From Synanceia verrucosa (lineage: Eukaryota > Chordata > Actinopteri > Perciformes > Synanceiidae): a stretch of DNA of 64,000 nucleotides. Shown here piece by piece: positions 13,801-26,671 of the stretch (its first letter is position 1; every line of letters begins with the position of its first letter). Location of the stretch: assembly GCA_029721515.1 (NCBI GenBank), contig CM056558.1, forward strand, positions 13,919,240 through 13,983,239. Reading direction: 5' to 3'. The position numbers and the translations under genes were made by a program. The notes under the pieces were generated by a model that had not been told where the DNA came from, did not search any database, and was given only the letters and a program-made list of their open reading frames with translations.

Positions 13801-14600
13801 CAAAGAAAGAATAGATAGAAATGTAGACGGACAACAGGACATGTCCATGGGTCTAAAATAGTAATTCAGTAGACATGATGAGATGGGCACTGTAAGAAGC
13901 TGAGCTATAGTCTAAAAGATTTTTTTTTTTCCAGTTTGAAAAAAAATCATATATATCTCTTACAAAATAACCAAAATGAGAACAGTTTGTTAATGTAAAA
14001 CAAAAAGTTTTGTTTTTATTACAAACATGTCTATGCTGAACAGTTATAACCTAAATTATAGAGCCAAAAATCTCTTTCGAGACTCCTTAGAGATCCAAAA
14101 GGACCAAGCTTGTAAACAGCTTAACCTGAATTAGACTAAGACCTGAGTAATGACCAAAAGCCGTTTCTTTTCATAGCTTTGTTGGCCTGAAGTGATTTCA
14201 GACTTTGCTCCATTAAACTAATTGCTAACTAAAACAGAGGATTACTCATGTCCGCCAAAGACCCCATGGATTCCATTCAGTGCTGCTCATTGGGTTTGGG
14301 GCTCTATCTGTGCCAGCTTCTCCCACTGGGTGCGTTATACCCGGCCAACCCCCCAACCACACCATGTCCCCAACCCCAATGCTGGAGTACTGTAAGTGTG
14401 CTTACCCCTGACACCCTATAGGAAACATGTGATAGTGTGAACACCAAGCCCACTGGCACAGATGTACATAGATGCGTTTGTAACAACATAGGCTTTGGGA
14501 GAAAAACACTGATACTAGTACTTCTTTAGTTTGATCTCCACGGGATCCTTAGCTTGCTTCATATTTCACAGTCTTTTTATACAGTTGAAGCTCAGCCCAG
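7801..14600. other. Long stretch with no recognised feature
   Basis: AT-rich, many short open frames, none with a recognisable domain, splice context or conserved motif. No clear SINE, LINE or TIR element was identified by eye. Old unrecognisable repeats are likely. Confidence 0.4.
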
Positions 14601-14615
14601 TAAGCAAGGTTCTGT

Positions 14616-14780
14616 GGAAGTAATAGAGATACAGCTCAGTGGGCAGAGAAGCCATACAGTAACTGGAATGTTGTTTGTTTGAGTCCTGGTTCTGACTCTC
14701 TGCATGTGTGCTTGAGTATGACACACACTGTTCCTAAATGCTTAGATTAATTTAAATGCAGAGTTTAAATTGCATATCCC
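14616..14780 (+). mobile_element. tRNA-derived SINE, decayed
   Basis: Begins with an A-box-like 'TACAGCTCAGTGGGCAGAG' and continues to a B-box-like 'GTTTGAGTCCTGG'. It then has 'TGTGCTTGAGTATGACACAC', a diverged form of the body motif 'CTTGAGCAAGACACTGAA' seen in this SINE family. Related copies lie at 26672, 28270 (minus), 50940 and 58590. Confidence 0.55.
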
Positions 14781-16085
14781 TGTATGTATATTACATATCA
14801 TGTTTTAATCAACTAAAACTGTGTTAAATTTTGTTATACAATTAGGTTTCCAAATTATTTATTATCACCATTGTTAAAACTGTGTTTTATGTTATTTATG
14901 TCAGTTTCTGCATAATCTCCTTTTTGCTAAAGGTGTACAAAACAGTAACACTTTTATGCCAATGCAGTAATCTTTGTTTGTTCATAAAAAAAGCTTGTCA
15001 GTCTAAAAGTGTGTGCATGCATTGTAACTTTTTAAACATTGGCAAATTCTTGGATATTTATCACTGTACTTAAGATATAAGCACATGTAATTACAAGTAT
15101 GAACACACAATTTTAACAAATATATCTGTACATACATTAGACTCACATATTCAAATACATACCTACTTTATATGTGTAACCGGATGGTTTATATTGGCTA
15201 TGCATTTCAGTTCTCTGGTGTCCTTTTAGTCTGTCTGTTTTGCAGCAGCTATGGCGATTGCAGCACGGAGGCGACACACCCCTTACCGGCACCTGTAGTG
15301 CAGCCACGATCTCGGCCGCTAATGCGGGGTGGGTTATAAACCCCTCTCAAGAGAGCCATGATAACCATGCTCTTTACAAGTGTATGTATGTATCTCCAAG
15401 ACAAAAAAATGCAACTAAAAAGGTTATTTGAACACAAGAATCACTACTTGGAAAATACTTAATGCAAAAAAAAAAAAAAAAAAAAAAATCACTTTAGTTG
15501 CTTGATGTGATGCATGGTTCAAGACAAACTGACACAGGACAAAAGGACATGAAGATTATATATACACACTCAAGGTAAAACTCAGTCTGATGCTACTACA
15601 AAATAAAACATGAAGTCGTGAGACAACATGGACACACAGCAAGAAATCCCCAAATAAAATATAATTTATGTTACAAGACAATGTACGAATGAGGATGAAT
15701 GAGAGGTAAATGGTATAATACTAATGTAAGAGAAATGTGTAAGGAATGTCAAGATTCATTACACAGGGTGACTGGTAATTAATTCAAGCTTTTTTGAAAC
15801 AATTCCGCAACTTCACCCTCTCCAAACATAGTGAGACATTAAGGTAATATGAGGCAACAAAAACTAATTATTTTTATCCAGTTCAGATCTGGGGAGCAGC
15901 AAAGTCATTCCCATGATTGTCTATTTGGCAAAGTGAAGGTCGGCAGAGCAGCTGGGAAACTCTGACAGCTGGGAACCTCCTCAGTCTCCAGCAGACCCCA
16001 GATGTTCCTCTCTATTCCTCCACTTCTCTCCAGCTCATTCCTCGTTCACCATTTCTATCGCTGTCCCCAGTGTGGAAAAAATTGG
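14781..16085. other. Non-coding; poly-A and a small GC-richer patch
   Basis: A 23-nt poly-A tract lies at 15466-15488. A GC-richer patch at 15240-15350 contains several CpGs and a TATAAAC at 15335-15341. It stands out from its AT-rich surroundings but has no recognised coding content; a retroelement promoter remnant is one possibility. No gene found. Confidence 0.35.
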
Positions 16086-16089
16086 CAAA

Positions 16090-16330
16090 GCTGTATTCCA
16101 GTTGTGAAATGGTTGTTTTCGCCAATTACTCTTCTCCCCTTCGCCCCCTCATCTCTGATGCTGCCAATCTTATGTGAAGATGTCAGAATTATGCAAATGA
16201 CATTAGCAAGCCTAGAGTGCAGGATAGTGGCGATCTGTCATTTTTATTTGTCATTATTTAGAAATGATTTTTATTTTCATTTTGGCTGCATGATAATGTG
16301 TCATTTATCCTTTTGAAGATGATAAATTCA
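16090..16330. promoter_or_regulatory. Candidate conserved non-coding element
   Basis: A low-repeat block dense in homeodomain and POU-type motifs: 'TTATGCAAATGACATTAGC' holds the octamer ATGCAAAT, followed by several TCATTT/ATTTAG cores and 'GATGATAAATTCAT'. It lacks microsatellite or transposon signatures. Clusters like this are typical of vertebrate developmental enhancers, but conservation cannot be judged from one sequence; this is inference. Confidence 0.25.
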
Positions 16331-17635
16331 TATTATTCCATCATAATATTAGAGGCTGCCTTATTGAATTAACTTAGAGAGAAACACAGTTTGTATTTGG
16401 ATGTGGAAATGGAAGCAGAACTGATTGTGTTGTCACAAAACTTGTTTCTGGATTACAATCTAGGTGGGAGACCACAGTGTATGTGCAATCATAGGGCTGC
16501 CATAATATCAGATTTTCACTACACATTATCATCATGAATGACTGCTCAGTGTGAAACGGCACTACTGACAATATACTATTCAACAATGATTGAAGTAATA
16601 CAATATGGTAATACAATATCATTCAAACAACCATGCCTTCTGCTTATCGAGAGATATACCCATAAAAATCTTAGGGCTATAGATGAGACCAAGGACTCAT
16701 TTTCTGCCTGGGTGTTTCATGCCTCAGACCAACTCTCTTAAGGTGAAAACCTATTATACTGCAGCGATATAATTATTTTGCCATGCTATAGTCTCACATA
16801 ATGGACTATTCTCTGCAACCTTGTAATTTACAGTGCATTTTTTATAAAACCTTATCTTGTCAAAAAGCAAGCAAAGACGTAGCATGTATATAGGTAAAAG
16901 GTATTTTTTCAGCTTCACCTTCTCAAACAAAAGTGATTTGATTGTCTTTAACTTCTTTCTCACAAGCAGCTTCTATCTAGTTTCTGCAGGTGTAGTGTCA
17001 TTTTACGTACTCATATATAGTTATGTTTTTTTAAAGAACCTTGACAGCCTACATGATCTATTTATACAGTTATTGTTTTACCGTGTCATCAGATTAGCTA
17101 CTCAAACACCAGTCAATAGTTTTCTCAAGGTCACAGTTGGTGTATTTAATGTAGTTGGTAAAAAATAATTCTAATAAAGCAGACAAACCTCCACATAGTG
17201 CTCTACGTTAATTGTGTTCTGGAGTTGGTTAACCTTGAGACATTGAGGGGGATATTTTTGCTTCATTTCAGCTACTGCATGGCAGTCCCTCCTAATAATC
17301 ATGCCTGATCAAGTAACATTTAAATATCAGGTTTTCATTGATGTGACCTTGATTTCCTGACAAAAATGATCACTTTAGAACTCAATAAAAAAAATAAAGA
17401 AAATTAGTCTTTATAGTGCTTACTTTTTAATACTTTATAGTGGAGGAAAGCAACTAAGCATAATTCCACTACATTTTGTGTCTGTTACTAGGTGACAAGT
17501 TGCTGAATGGATCAGTCAGGTGTGATGTGATCACATATGAAAGATAATCCATGAAAAGGCCTGTTGTTAGACATGCCATTTGGCCATGAAAGCCACAGGA
17601 AGAAATCAGACAAAGGAGAGAATGACATCATGTTT
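16331..17635. other. Non-coding stretch
   Basis: AT-rich; open frames at 16374-16622 and 16857-17168 have no recognisable domain. No repeat family recognised. Confidence 0.4.
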
Positions 17636-17639
17636 ATTC

Positions 17640-18960
17640 TGCCACAAAACCTGCTCCCAGTGTCTCTCACTTACTTTCCATGTTGCATGTGTACCCGGCA
17701 ACTTTCTCTGGGTTGTCCCCCCGCAACCACCGTATCTCTGCCCCTAACTGACACCCCCCCAGGTAGTAGGTCAGTGGCTCATTCATTGTTAGCATTACAT
17801 CTGTAAAACTGCACTCACCGGCAGGTCACACACCAGCCCTGGTTTGTCGCATTTCTGCTTCGGTTCTCGCTGCTTTCACTGGAGGTGTTCTGCAGCGTGC
17901 CTAACGCTTCCGGGTAGTCTTGAACTGTGAACTACCGAAGGATTGGGTCCAGAGGATGCTGAGTGCACTCGGCCAATTGTGACATTGGGCAACGCACCGG
18001 TAACCCACGTAGGGATTCATTGTGACGGCTTGAGACGCCAGGCGCCATTGTTTGTGCCTGAGTCCGATGCATGCTTTGCTTAGCCTAATTTTGTGTGTGC
18101 GTGAGTCCAGTTATTGCCCTTAATATTTGACTTTTCTGGTGTTATTTTGGATGTTCTATTTTTGTTTCTTTTTCTGACTCCACTCCAGCCTATGCCTAGG
18201 CATGCTCCTTGTTCGCGGCTTGCTGTTGTGTAGTTTAACAACGCTGTTGGCCGTGGGGAAGTATTGACTGCCACTCTTACTTATTAGTAACTAGTAACCA
18301 ATTTGGCTGCTCATAGCTGTTGTTCGACTCTTATTGTTGGTCTTACCTTACCCTTCTTGGTCTCTTCATAGCCTGGGCAGGTCGCCCGATCTGAGCCCTC
18401 CTCTTCACGCACGTCACCGTAATTGTAGCGGTAACGAGCACCTTACTGTTTGCTGTGATCACATTTTTGTAGTATCTGTGCCGTGTGTGTGTGTTTGAGT
18501 ATCTTTCCGTGTGTGTGGATAGGCACAGGGAATCCAGAGCACATTTGGTGTGTCAGCCTCACCTTTCCAGGACAGGTAACCAACCCTTGAAGCTGTTCCA
18601 GTCTAGTCTCTATTGCTAGTGTGTAGTGTTGTAAATCTGGGTGGCAGCCCTTACTTTCCCCTCGTGCACTATATTTTCTTTTTTTTTTTTTGACCATTGT
18701 CATAACTTTCTGTGTCGGCTTATTCAATAAATCAAAGTGCATCTTTACACTGTTTTATTGTTTATTTTTCAATAAATATTGACATTTATTTTAACTGAAA
18801 CCTCACATCTCTGTATTCACTTACTTATCTGTGTGGGAGAGCCCTCTTGGCTAAAACTTGGTCTGAGATTACTGTGGTACAATTATCTCTTGTGGTGCAA
18901 GGCCACAGGTGGCGTAGTCAAGCACTTTAGCCAAGACCCTTTAATTCACCACTCGGGTCA
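17640..18960 (+). other. CpG-richer block with poly-A signals, possible solo LTR
   Basis: This block differs from its surroundings: many CpG dinucleotides (for example 17950-18060 and 18380-18440) and T-rich runs. Two AATAAA signals lie at 18726-18731 and 18771-18776. A GC-richer stretch with 'GTGTGGGAGAGCCCTC' (18830-18847) follows. The order promoter-like GC region, AATAAA, then a short trailer would fit a long terminal repeat of an endogenous retroelement, but I found no paired LTR, primer-binding site, gag or pol fragment and no target duplication. A non-coding transcription unit is the alternative. Confidence 0.25.
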
Positions 18961-19861
18961 CACATGCATAATCAATTATTGTTAAACTACTAAGTTTGCA
19001 TTGTGAAAATGAATAGAACATTGGAAACTTCAACAATGGTCTCCTGAATGAAAGACTTATGTTTGTTAAAATTATAGCAATGACAATGCAAATATAACAT
19101 TCTTTGTATCATAACCCTCTGTGTTGTAAGTTCTATGTGTGTAGGCTCGCTAGAATCCTCACAAAACATTCTAATACAATCCAGTATTATTATTATTGGG
19201 TTATTTACAATGTCTATTGTTAAGTAAGGTAATTTAGTGGTTCTGTGTCTCTTTTATGATTCAGTGCATATATAGATAGTTGAAAATAAATATTAGGCTA
19301 CATCTGTTTTGAATTTGACAATGAGGAAATTGGACAGGCTGGCATATTATATCAATTATTTTAGACTGCAAAAACAGTATGAGAATGAGAAAATGTTACC
19401 TAATGTGTGTCTTTTGGAGTGAAAACCTGTCTGACAACTGGAGACATGATCACGATGAAGCAACCAGTAAAGTAAAAGCAAACTGGTGGGCTGAAACATG
19501 CTACAAAGCTCTGTAGAGCTTTTGGGTGACAATTCTCATATTAAGCACACTGTTGAAATAAAAATATTGATTGTTGCAACTTTAAGTGTGACTTGCAGCA
19601 CAGAGAAAATCAAACTATTGGTGGCACATTACAGTTAAAGTTCAAAATATCCTGTCTTACCAAAGTAAAATGTTGATAGCGTAGCAATAACAGTTTAGCC
19701 ACATCGTAAATAAATTGTAAGTGTTTCCTTTTCTGCTTTTGGACTGAATAGAAATTACAGCTACAACCTACCAGCTATGGGTTTCTGACTTGTGGACAGC
19801 AGCATAAATTCCTCTTCAGAGTCCAGGCCAGTTGTGTGACTTTCCCTGGGAGAAATGGATC

Positions 19862-20087
19862 TATAAAAAGGAGGACTGAGGCAAGAATAGGGAAGAAGAA
19901 GAAAAGAGAGCTCTGAGCCTCGCATTGCGGTTAGTCAGGCTGAAGCTCTACACTCCGGCAATCTGTCTGTCCATCTGCCTACCACATCATGTTCTCTGTC
20001 CATCTCTCTCTTATTCTCTACTACTACTCAGCTCATCTTTCATTCTTACCCTTTGTTGATCCCTCATCTCTAACCTGCTGCAGAAAG
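19862..20087 (+). promoter_or_regulatory. Putative TATA promoter plus first exon ending in splice donor
   Basis: A TATAAAAAG motif at 19862-19870 is followed by purine-rich sequence and then an exon-like stretch closing at 20087 with a strong donor, 'CAGAAAG|GTATGT'. An ATG at 19989 opens 33 codons to the splice site in phase 0. The translated start 'MFSVHLSLILYYYSAHLSFL' is hydrophobic and could be a signal peptide, or the exon could be purely untranslated. No matching second exon was identified with compatible phase. TATA spacing and donor quality are visible; that it is a gene is inference. Confidence 0.3.
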
Positions 20088-20119
20088 GTATGTTATTTGT
20101 CTACACTTTTTAAGACTGC

Positions 20120-20143
20120 CACACACACACACACACACACACA
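20120..20143. repeat. (CA)n microsatellite
   Basis: About 12 CA units inside the putative first intron after the 20087 donor. Confidence 0.9.
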
Positions 20144-20734
20144 GACAACACCATGTTAGATTTGTTATATTTTCACATATCACATTTCAAATGTGCATTC
20201 TGGCAATCATGTTAAAATTTGACCTTATCTCGAACACAGTCACACCTTGGTAAAACCCCAGCACACCCATTACTATGCCTTAGCTTTTATTGTAATTAAA
20301 TATTTATGCACGAATAACAAATTGGGTATGACATAACTGCATACATGGATATGACTTGAGGTCATAACGTCATGACGCTACACATTCAGAGGATGTATGT
20401 ATCTATTTCTAGGAATAGATTGCCACAAATTACACAAACAAAGTTGATAAAACCTCTGTTTTTAGACCCACCTGTCCACCCCGACCTCAACTTATAGGTA
20501 CTTCGTCTCTTCACACCATGTCACCTATCCTGCAAGATTATTTGGATTAGACACAAATTTATTGTGTGGGATATACATGAATTATAGTGCATTAATTTTC
20601 ATAAGACAGGCCTATAACTTCAAACTTCTGCCTGTCCTCATCTCACCCCTCATCCCTTGTCCATCCTCTGTCCATTGCCCTACCAATACCTTCTCTGAAC
20701 ACCCACTGAGAATTTATCTGTCTGTTCTTCCCAG

Positions 20735-20936
20735 CTCTATCCTCCAAGTGATTGCTAGATGTCCACAGTGGGTGGTTGTCAGGGCCAATCAGCTCCTGGT
20801 GGGTGGTTGTGGTGATGAGATAGGTAAGACTAACAATCCTGCTGGACCAGGTGAACCATGCATCTACCACAGTACTGAGACAGAGATGGAGTGGTGCCTA
20901 AACAGGCAGACTTCACAGTCTGACTGCTGCCAATGA
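20735..20936 (+). other. Exon-like segment with cysteine-rich end
   Basis: A pyrimidine-rich acceptor 'TCTGTTCTTCCCAG' ends at 20734. One frame then stays open to a stop at 20934-20936 and ends with a Cys-rich tail that includes 'GEPCIYHS' and 'SDCCQ'. The spacing of these cysteines faintly recalls colipase-fold proteins (known motif GE-C---C---CC), but only this much is present and the similarity may be chance. Its reading phase does not fit the ATG frame of the 19989 exon. Listed because it is open, has an acceptor and lies 650 bp after a donor. Confidence 0.15.
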
Positions 20937-23900
20937 CGTACTTATTGATGGGCAAAAGATGTGGGGAGAATAAAACCATGGTTCAAGATGTGTGTGTTGT
21001 TACAAGTCAACGAGCACAGTGATAGAGTTTTAAGTTGGTGTTTGGTCTACTGCTTTATCAGGAGAAGAACACATTATATTTGATGATCTGTTCACTTAGT
21101 AACACAATTAAAGTTTGGAATGGTTTGTACAATACAAAAATAAAATTCTTCCGGATACTGTGAGGAATATAAATGATTTTCCCACAAGAACTCCAATCTG
21201 CTCCTATATGCCTCTACACTATATGTCTATATGTTACTGTGACATTTCAGATCCAGCCACCCCCTCCTGGTCTGCAGTAACCCCTCTTCCCACCTAATCA
21301 CACTCTTCATTAGCCCTGTCATAGATACTATAGCCCACTTTCATGTGCTTTGCTACATGGACCAGCAAGTGTTTAATTTATATTTTGAGGACTGGGCAGA
21401 CCTAGATTGGTTGAAGACCGTGCAAAATTTAGCTATTTAGAAGCAAATCAGTTTTGGTGGATTATGATATTTTTATTTTGTATGTATCTATGTACACCAC
21501 AACTCAGATTCCAATGTGAGGGACAATAACAGCCACTCCCTTGCAAAGCAGTTTCCAATAGCAACCAAGCCTACATACTATTAAAGAGTTTCATTTTGGT
21601 ATTATGTATATCACTGTACATTTATTGGGCTCACATGGGTGTTTGTGTCATTATTTATTTCATCTCTTTGTTATATTTCAAATGAATGTGTTCCATTATA
21701 AAGAAGGAGGTATTAAACCCAGAGGCTCATATTCAGTGACTTATGACTGAGCAGTTACTGTCATTTCTGAATAACTGACTTACTGCACTGGAGCTCAACC
21801 TAATATCTTTCAGTTACACAGCTCCTTTTTTAAATTCTGGTTAGATGCCACATCTTTGTGACAAATTTATAGTGTTTATACATAAAAAAAAATCAATATT
21901 TTGCTGAAAATAATATTTTAATGTGATCCTGTGCAGTCACAACGCTTAACATCAGATTTTCACAGATTTTTCTCCTGGACATATGTAATTTCTTTCAGTG
22001 TGATCAAGCTGCATATCATGTAATTGGTAGTTGTACTCATTGGGCTGTCATTTTTTTATATTTGAATGTACACCACACTTTCTGAACAGCTACAGCTAGG
22101 ATCCACATTGCTGTCATATTGTATTATTGTGTACAAACACACATAGAAAGTGATTCCAACTTGATGCTTGTGATCCTAAAGAGCTTTTAGTTTAGCTGTA
22201 TGTACTTTAATTAGAGTTAATAGATTTAAACAAATGCCATTGTCAGGCAGGAGGGAGATATAAACTTAAAACACTCAAATCCATATTTTGTATTCTGCAG
22301 CAATCAACTATGTGATGCATTTGCCCTTTTTCTATCTAGCACTTTGGTGGAGGAAGAAAAATCCTGAAAAAAAGAGATTGGAGACTTTTTTCTCCCTCTC
22401 TGAAGTAACTACAATGGCCCCCCTGCCTTGTTCTATCCCGAGTGTGTCCTGAAACCCAATGAATAACACCCTGATATTTTCAGTCCAGTCCAAAAAAAGC
22501 CACTCCTAGTGCAAAAAAGAAAAAAAAAAAATATAAAGCTTCCTTTTTTCATCTCGCTGGAAAAATAACTTTTGTGGACCTCTATTTTACTCCCAATTTC
22601 CCCATACCTTTCATTTCAGGGAGAACTGGCTTTTGTGAGGTCTATCAAACTTCTGTGTCCCTGCATGCCCTCTTCACTGTCAGTGAAACCACATCCATGT
22701 CGTGATTCATCAATATGAAGACACATTAAATGCATCTGCTGAACGAAACTTAAATAATATATCACCACACATGGTACAACACTCCTGTTCCATGCATGGT
22801 AAGTGTGAAAAAACAACTGGACAACAACTGCACAAGACAGGACATGTAGAGGACTAGAGGAGATAACCAGCCTTTTATGGAAGGAGAGATTGCTGATTAG
22901 TAGTGTCAGGTGTGCCTCATTAGGTTTCCAAGGCAGAGCCCAGACCATGCAAAAACCAAAAGGGAAGGAGGAAAAAATTGTGCCATTTCTTTAACCTAAG
23001 GTCTTAACAGCCAAACTGTAAAAATGTGAAAGACAATATCAGGCTATCGGTGATGATTCAGGAAGGCTCTCATAATTTCCATGGTCATTTTAAAAACGTA
23101 AATTGAAATGTGCATGTGTAATAATTCCAAACTTTGCAAACTAGTCACTCAAAAAGGCAATGAGTAAACAGTCAAGTTGGCATAGGAAGGAATTTTATAG
23201 TCCAGAGCAGTAAATCACTGTTGCAGAGATATGCACGCAACACCATGTATCCTACAGTTCACATGCACATAAAGCAGCTTCTCAGCTTAACCAACACATC
23301 GTAGTTTACAGATTCATGCATTTTGTCTCAGTCCCTTGCTATGATTGTGAAGGGAATCCCACAAAGTAATTGGGATGGGTCTGTATTTTAAACTAGTATC
23401 TTTTACAAATGGGAGCTAATAGGAGATAATAGTTGGGATATTATGAACAGCAGACAAAGCCATTGCTTCATATTGAAAAAAAAACACTGTATGTTCATGT
23501 GAAAAGGGAAAATTAAGAAATGATGCATTCATAGCTGTAACACAAGCAACCACCCACAATGTGGGAAGACAAAATAAGTGCTGTGCAGGAGAACAACATT
23601 GGAGAGGTGTCAAGAAAGAAGCTGGGGAGTGTGAGTGTGTGTAGGCAGAACACACACAGGTAGACATACAAATTGGGCAAGTGGTGGTGTGTGTCTGGGT
23701 AATGAGAGAGAGCAACAAATGGACAAACTTTAAGTGTGTGAGGGAGGTGTAGGTTGTCACAGATGGATGGCTAAAAGGAAGGAACAGAAAAAGGTGGTGC
23801 ATGGGAGGCGGGTGAGAAGTGGAACGCAAGAGCAGACATGAATGGATGGCTGGACAGAAGGAGGAACAAATACAGGGAAAGACAGATGTCCAGGTGGCTA

Positions 23901-24345
23901 TGAAACATATTTAAAACGAGCAAATGTGAAACAGCAAATATGTAAGCAAGATCAAAATGTGACAAATTAAGCCCAAAACATTGATAAAGCCATTGGTTGC
24001 TGTGCAGCTGCATTAATCAAAATCTTATGAAAAATGCAGCATAAATTATAAGTGAAGTGTAAGCAGACAAATACACCCATTGAATCCTCAAAATGAGAAA
24101 AATAACACCCCACTGATTAGTTTGCAAAAGTTTGACATATCGTCAAGCGATTGTTCAATGATACGATAAAAAAGTATTTTATTATTTTTCATGCTTTTTC
24201 CTACAAATGTCTAGCCTTACAGAAAGACTGTCTCGTAGGACATGGTGATTAATGCTTATTATAGGCATACAGTCTTTTCAAAATAAACATAACACTCATA
24301 GGAAACAAGCTGGTTAGCTTTAAGTAAAAAAAATACTTAAGTTTC
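20937..24345. other. Non-coding stretch
   Basis: No gene recognised. The minus-strand frame 23416-23829 (137 codons) is low-complexity His/Ser/Thr/Pro coding from a GA/GT-rich purine strand and is judged chance. Confidence 0.4.
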
Positions 24346-24349
24346 GGAA

Positions 24350-24412
24350 AAGATCAGATTAAAATAACTACAGAAGTGATTACTTAAGTGCAGGAGTTGC
24401 AAGACAAATTAG
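24350..24412 (+). repeat. Interspersed repeat, copy 1 ('TTAAAATAACTA' family)
   Basis: Contains 'TTAAAATAACTACAGAAGTG' and then '...GCAAGACAAA'. The same order recurs at 25113-25176 and, in part, at 35724-35755. Likely a dispersed fish repeat; family not recognised. Confidence 0.5.
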
Positions 24413-25112
24413 TAAGTGTTTGGGTTCAAAGAACAACCAAAGTGACCAGACTAAAGCTGAAAGAAGTCAAACAAAATTATGTGATGAATAAATTAAGATT
24501 GACTTCTGGTTTTGAGGCTTTAAGGAAAATAAAGGGCAGGCAAAGGGGCCTGAAAACATTTGCTCCAGGTGGTGAACCAAATTTGCATCTTTGCATTGCA
24601 AAATGTAATCCATGTACAATGATTGCAATTTGCAACAAGTCAACTGCAGTATGTCTCTTAAATCAGAGTCTTCTGTGATTTTGACTGGTCTACTGCCAGC
24701 TGACACCCATTTTAACAAGCAATGTAATGATCTTCTTCCATTTAGCTTCATCCACAGGTCTGTGGAGACTCGCTCCAAAACAATGCTTTATCTGTGACCA
24801 TTAGCATCTGTCTGACTAGCTGTTTAACACAAGTTGCATATTATATTTGATGTCTCAACTAAGCCATCTGGGATTTTTCTTTCACTGCAAGTAAGGGTGC
24901 ATTGAAACAACAAAATAAGAGCATGCAAGTAATGCATTTTAAAAGAAAAAAATATGATGCATTATGATTTGACTTTAATCTAAGGACAATAAACCCTTTA
25001 ACACTGACACCCCTAATTAAAATAAAAAACTACAGAACTTTACATTACTTAACTACAAATACTAAAAACTACATTAATCAAGAACATAAGTTAAGTGACA
25101 AGTGACTGAGCG

Positions 25113-25176
25113 TTTGGGTTAAAATAACTAAGGAAGTGATGTAACTGAAGTACGGAAGTTTCAAGACAAAAAGCAA
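25113..25176 (+). repeat. Interspersed repeat, copy 2 ('TTAAAATAACTA' family)
   Basis: 'GTTTGGGTTAAAATAACTAA' followed by 'GGAAGTGATGTAACTGAAGT' and '...CAAGACAAAAAGCAA', aligned by eye with copy 1 over about 60 bp. The two copies lie about 760 bp apart in the same orientation, so local duplication is an alternative to independent insertion. Confidence 0.5.
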
Positions 25177-26058
25177 TCAAGTTGACTTGGCCTCTGAATA
25201 ACTGAGTGAGTGGGATATCTATTATGTGCATTTGAGGTGTCTGTTTAATGTGTATGCTGAAAAATTGAAAAATTGTGGATAAGCCATAATTTCACTTTAT
25301 GTACAGATAGCAGATGCTCAGAGGCAATTGGAAGAGGTGATTTAACACTCTGTCCAATGACTTAACTCATTATCACCCCTGGGACACCAGTACATATGGT
25401 CTATGCAGATGTGCAACATCTGGTACATGTACCTTATATGTTAGGAGCATGGAATTGGAAAAAAAATGAATGGAAGTTTATTCCAACAACATGAGAGTAA
25501 AATAAATTTCATGCAATATCTCATAAATGTGTCCAGCCTCTTTAAAGAACTGCAAGTTATTGGTGGAATCCACTTTCCCCATTGAGGACATTTAAATAGT
25601 CCTTAAATGCACAACACACAGTTGTATATTCTGTGAACTGACATTTTACAGGTGGACTGTCTGAAACAACCATGAAAATAAAAACTGGATTTTGAAATAA
25701 AATGAACTTTAGTACTTGCTGTCTATTTCACTCTCTCACAATAGAGTCAGAGTGAGCAACATGTTCCATTCATGCTAACTTGATGAAAATTGACTTTGAC
25801 AAGAAAGAGCAGATTTTTTTATTCTGTGTCTTATCCAATCAGACTTATTGATTTTGCTACCCTGCCATCATTCACTATCACAGATTAAACATCCAAGAAA
25901 TGGATTTCCTTGAATTAGTCAGTCCATACTACAGCACGGGCCCATCATCATCAACATTAAAGTGGCAGAAAGATTTTTAGCCAGTACTACCCAAAAACAA
26001 CGAATACATGTGAGTGTTTTCTGCTTTACCTTCATGGGAATTTATCTGGATGGTCGGT
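25177..26058. other. Non-coding stretch
   Basis: AT-rich background; nothing recognised. Confidence 0.4.
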
Positions 26059-26061
26059 CGG

Positions 26062-26378
26062 AGGGGCGGCACTGTTGACTCACAGCAAGAAGGTACTGGG
26101 TTTGATTCCCGACTCTGGGTTTTTCTGTGTGGAGTTTGCATGTTCTTCCTATGTCTGTGTGGGTTCTCTCCAGGTTCCCCGGCTTCTTCCTGACATCCAA
26201 GACATGCATGGGGAAGGTCAACTGGCTAATCTAAATTGTGTGTGAGTGGTTGTCTGTCTCTATGTGCCCTGCGATGAACTGGTGACTCCAGGGTGTACCC
26301 TGCCTTTTGACCTAAGACAGCTGGGATGGTCCACCCCCATAATCCTACGTAGGTTAAGCAGTAGATAATAGATGGATG
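26062..26378 (+). mobile_element. V-SINE, 5'-truncated
   Basis: Starts within the head ('GGCACTGTTGACTCACAGC'), keeps a B-box-like 'GGGTTTGATTCCC', the core 'TTTCTGTGTGGAGTTTGC', and the GATGG tail at 26365-26378. The A-box part is missing, so it could not be transcribed by polymerase III. More diverged than the copies at 4182 and 33589; no clean target duplication seen. Confidence 0.75.
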
Positions 26379-26671
26379 GCTGGTTGCTTGAAGACTGGCT
26401 GCATGAGGTGGTCATAGACCACACTTTTTACCCCAAAAATCTACTCTCCACACACTGCCAAGCAGCAGTATAACAATGTTGATTTACCTCTACTACTGGC
26501 ATAAAAAACAGTGTACTGTCCCAGTGGTAACAACCTGCAAGCCACATTTTTTTATCTTTGAAGAAATGATGAGTGGGAAAAACAAGTGAAAAACAATACA
26601 ACAGGAAATTAAAGATACTTCCACATACTGGCATTTTCAACTAGAAATCAAATAGCTTTTTATTTTCTGGA

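Noticed and set aside
23416..23829. 137-codon minus-strand open frame rich in His/Ser/Thr/Pro
   Set aside because: Reflects a purine-rich, GT/GA-repeat strand; low complexity, no domain.
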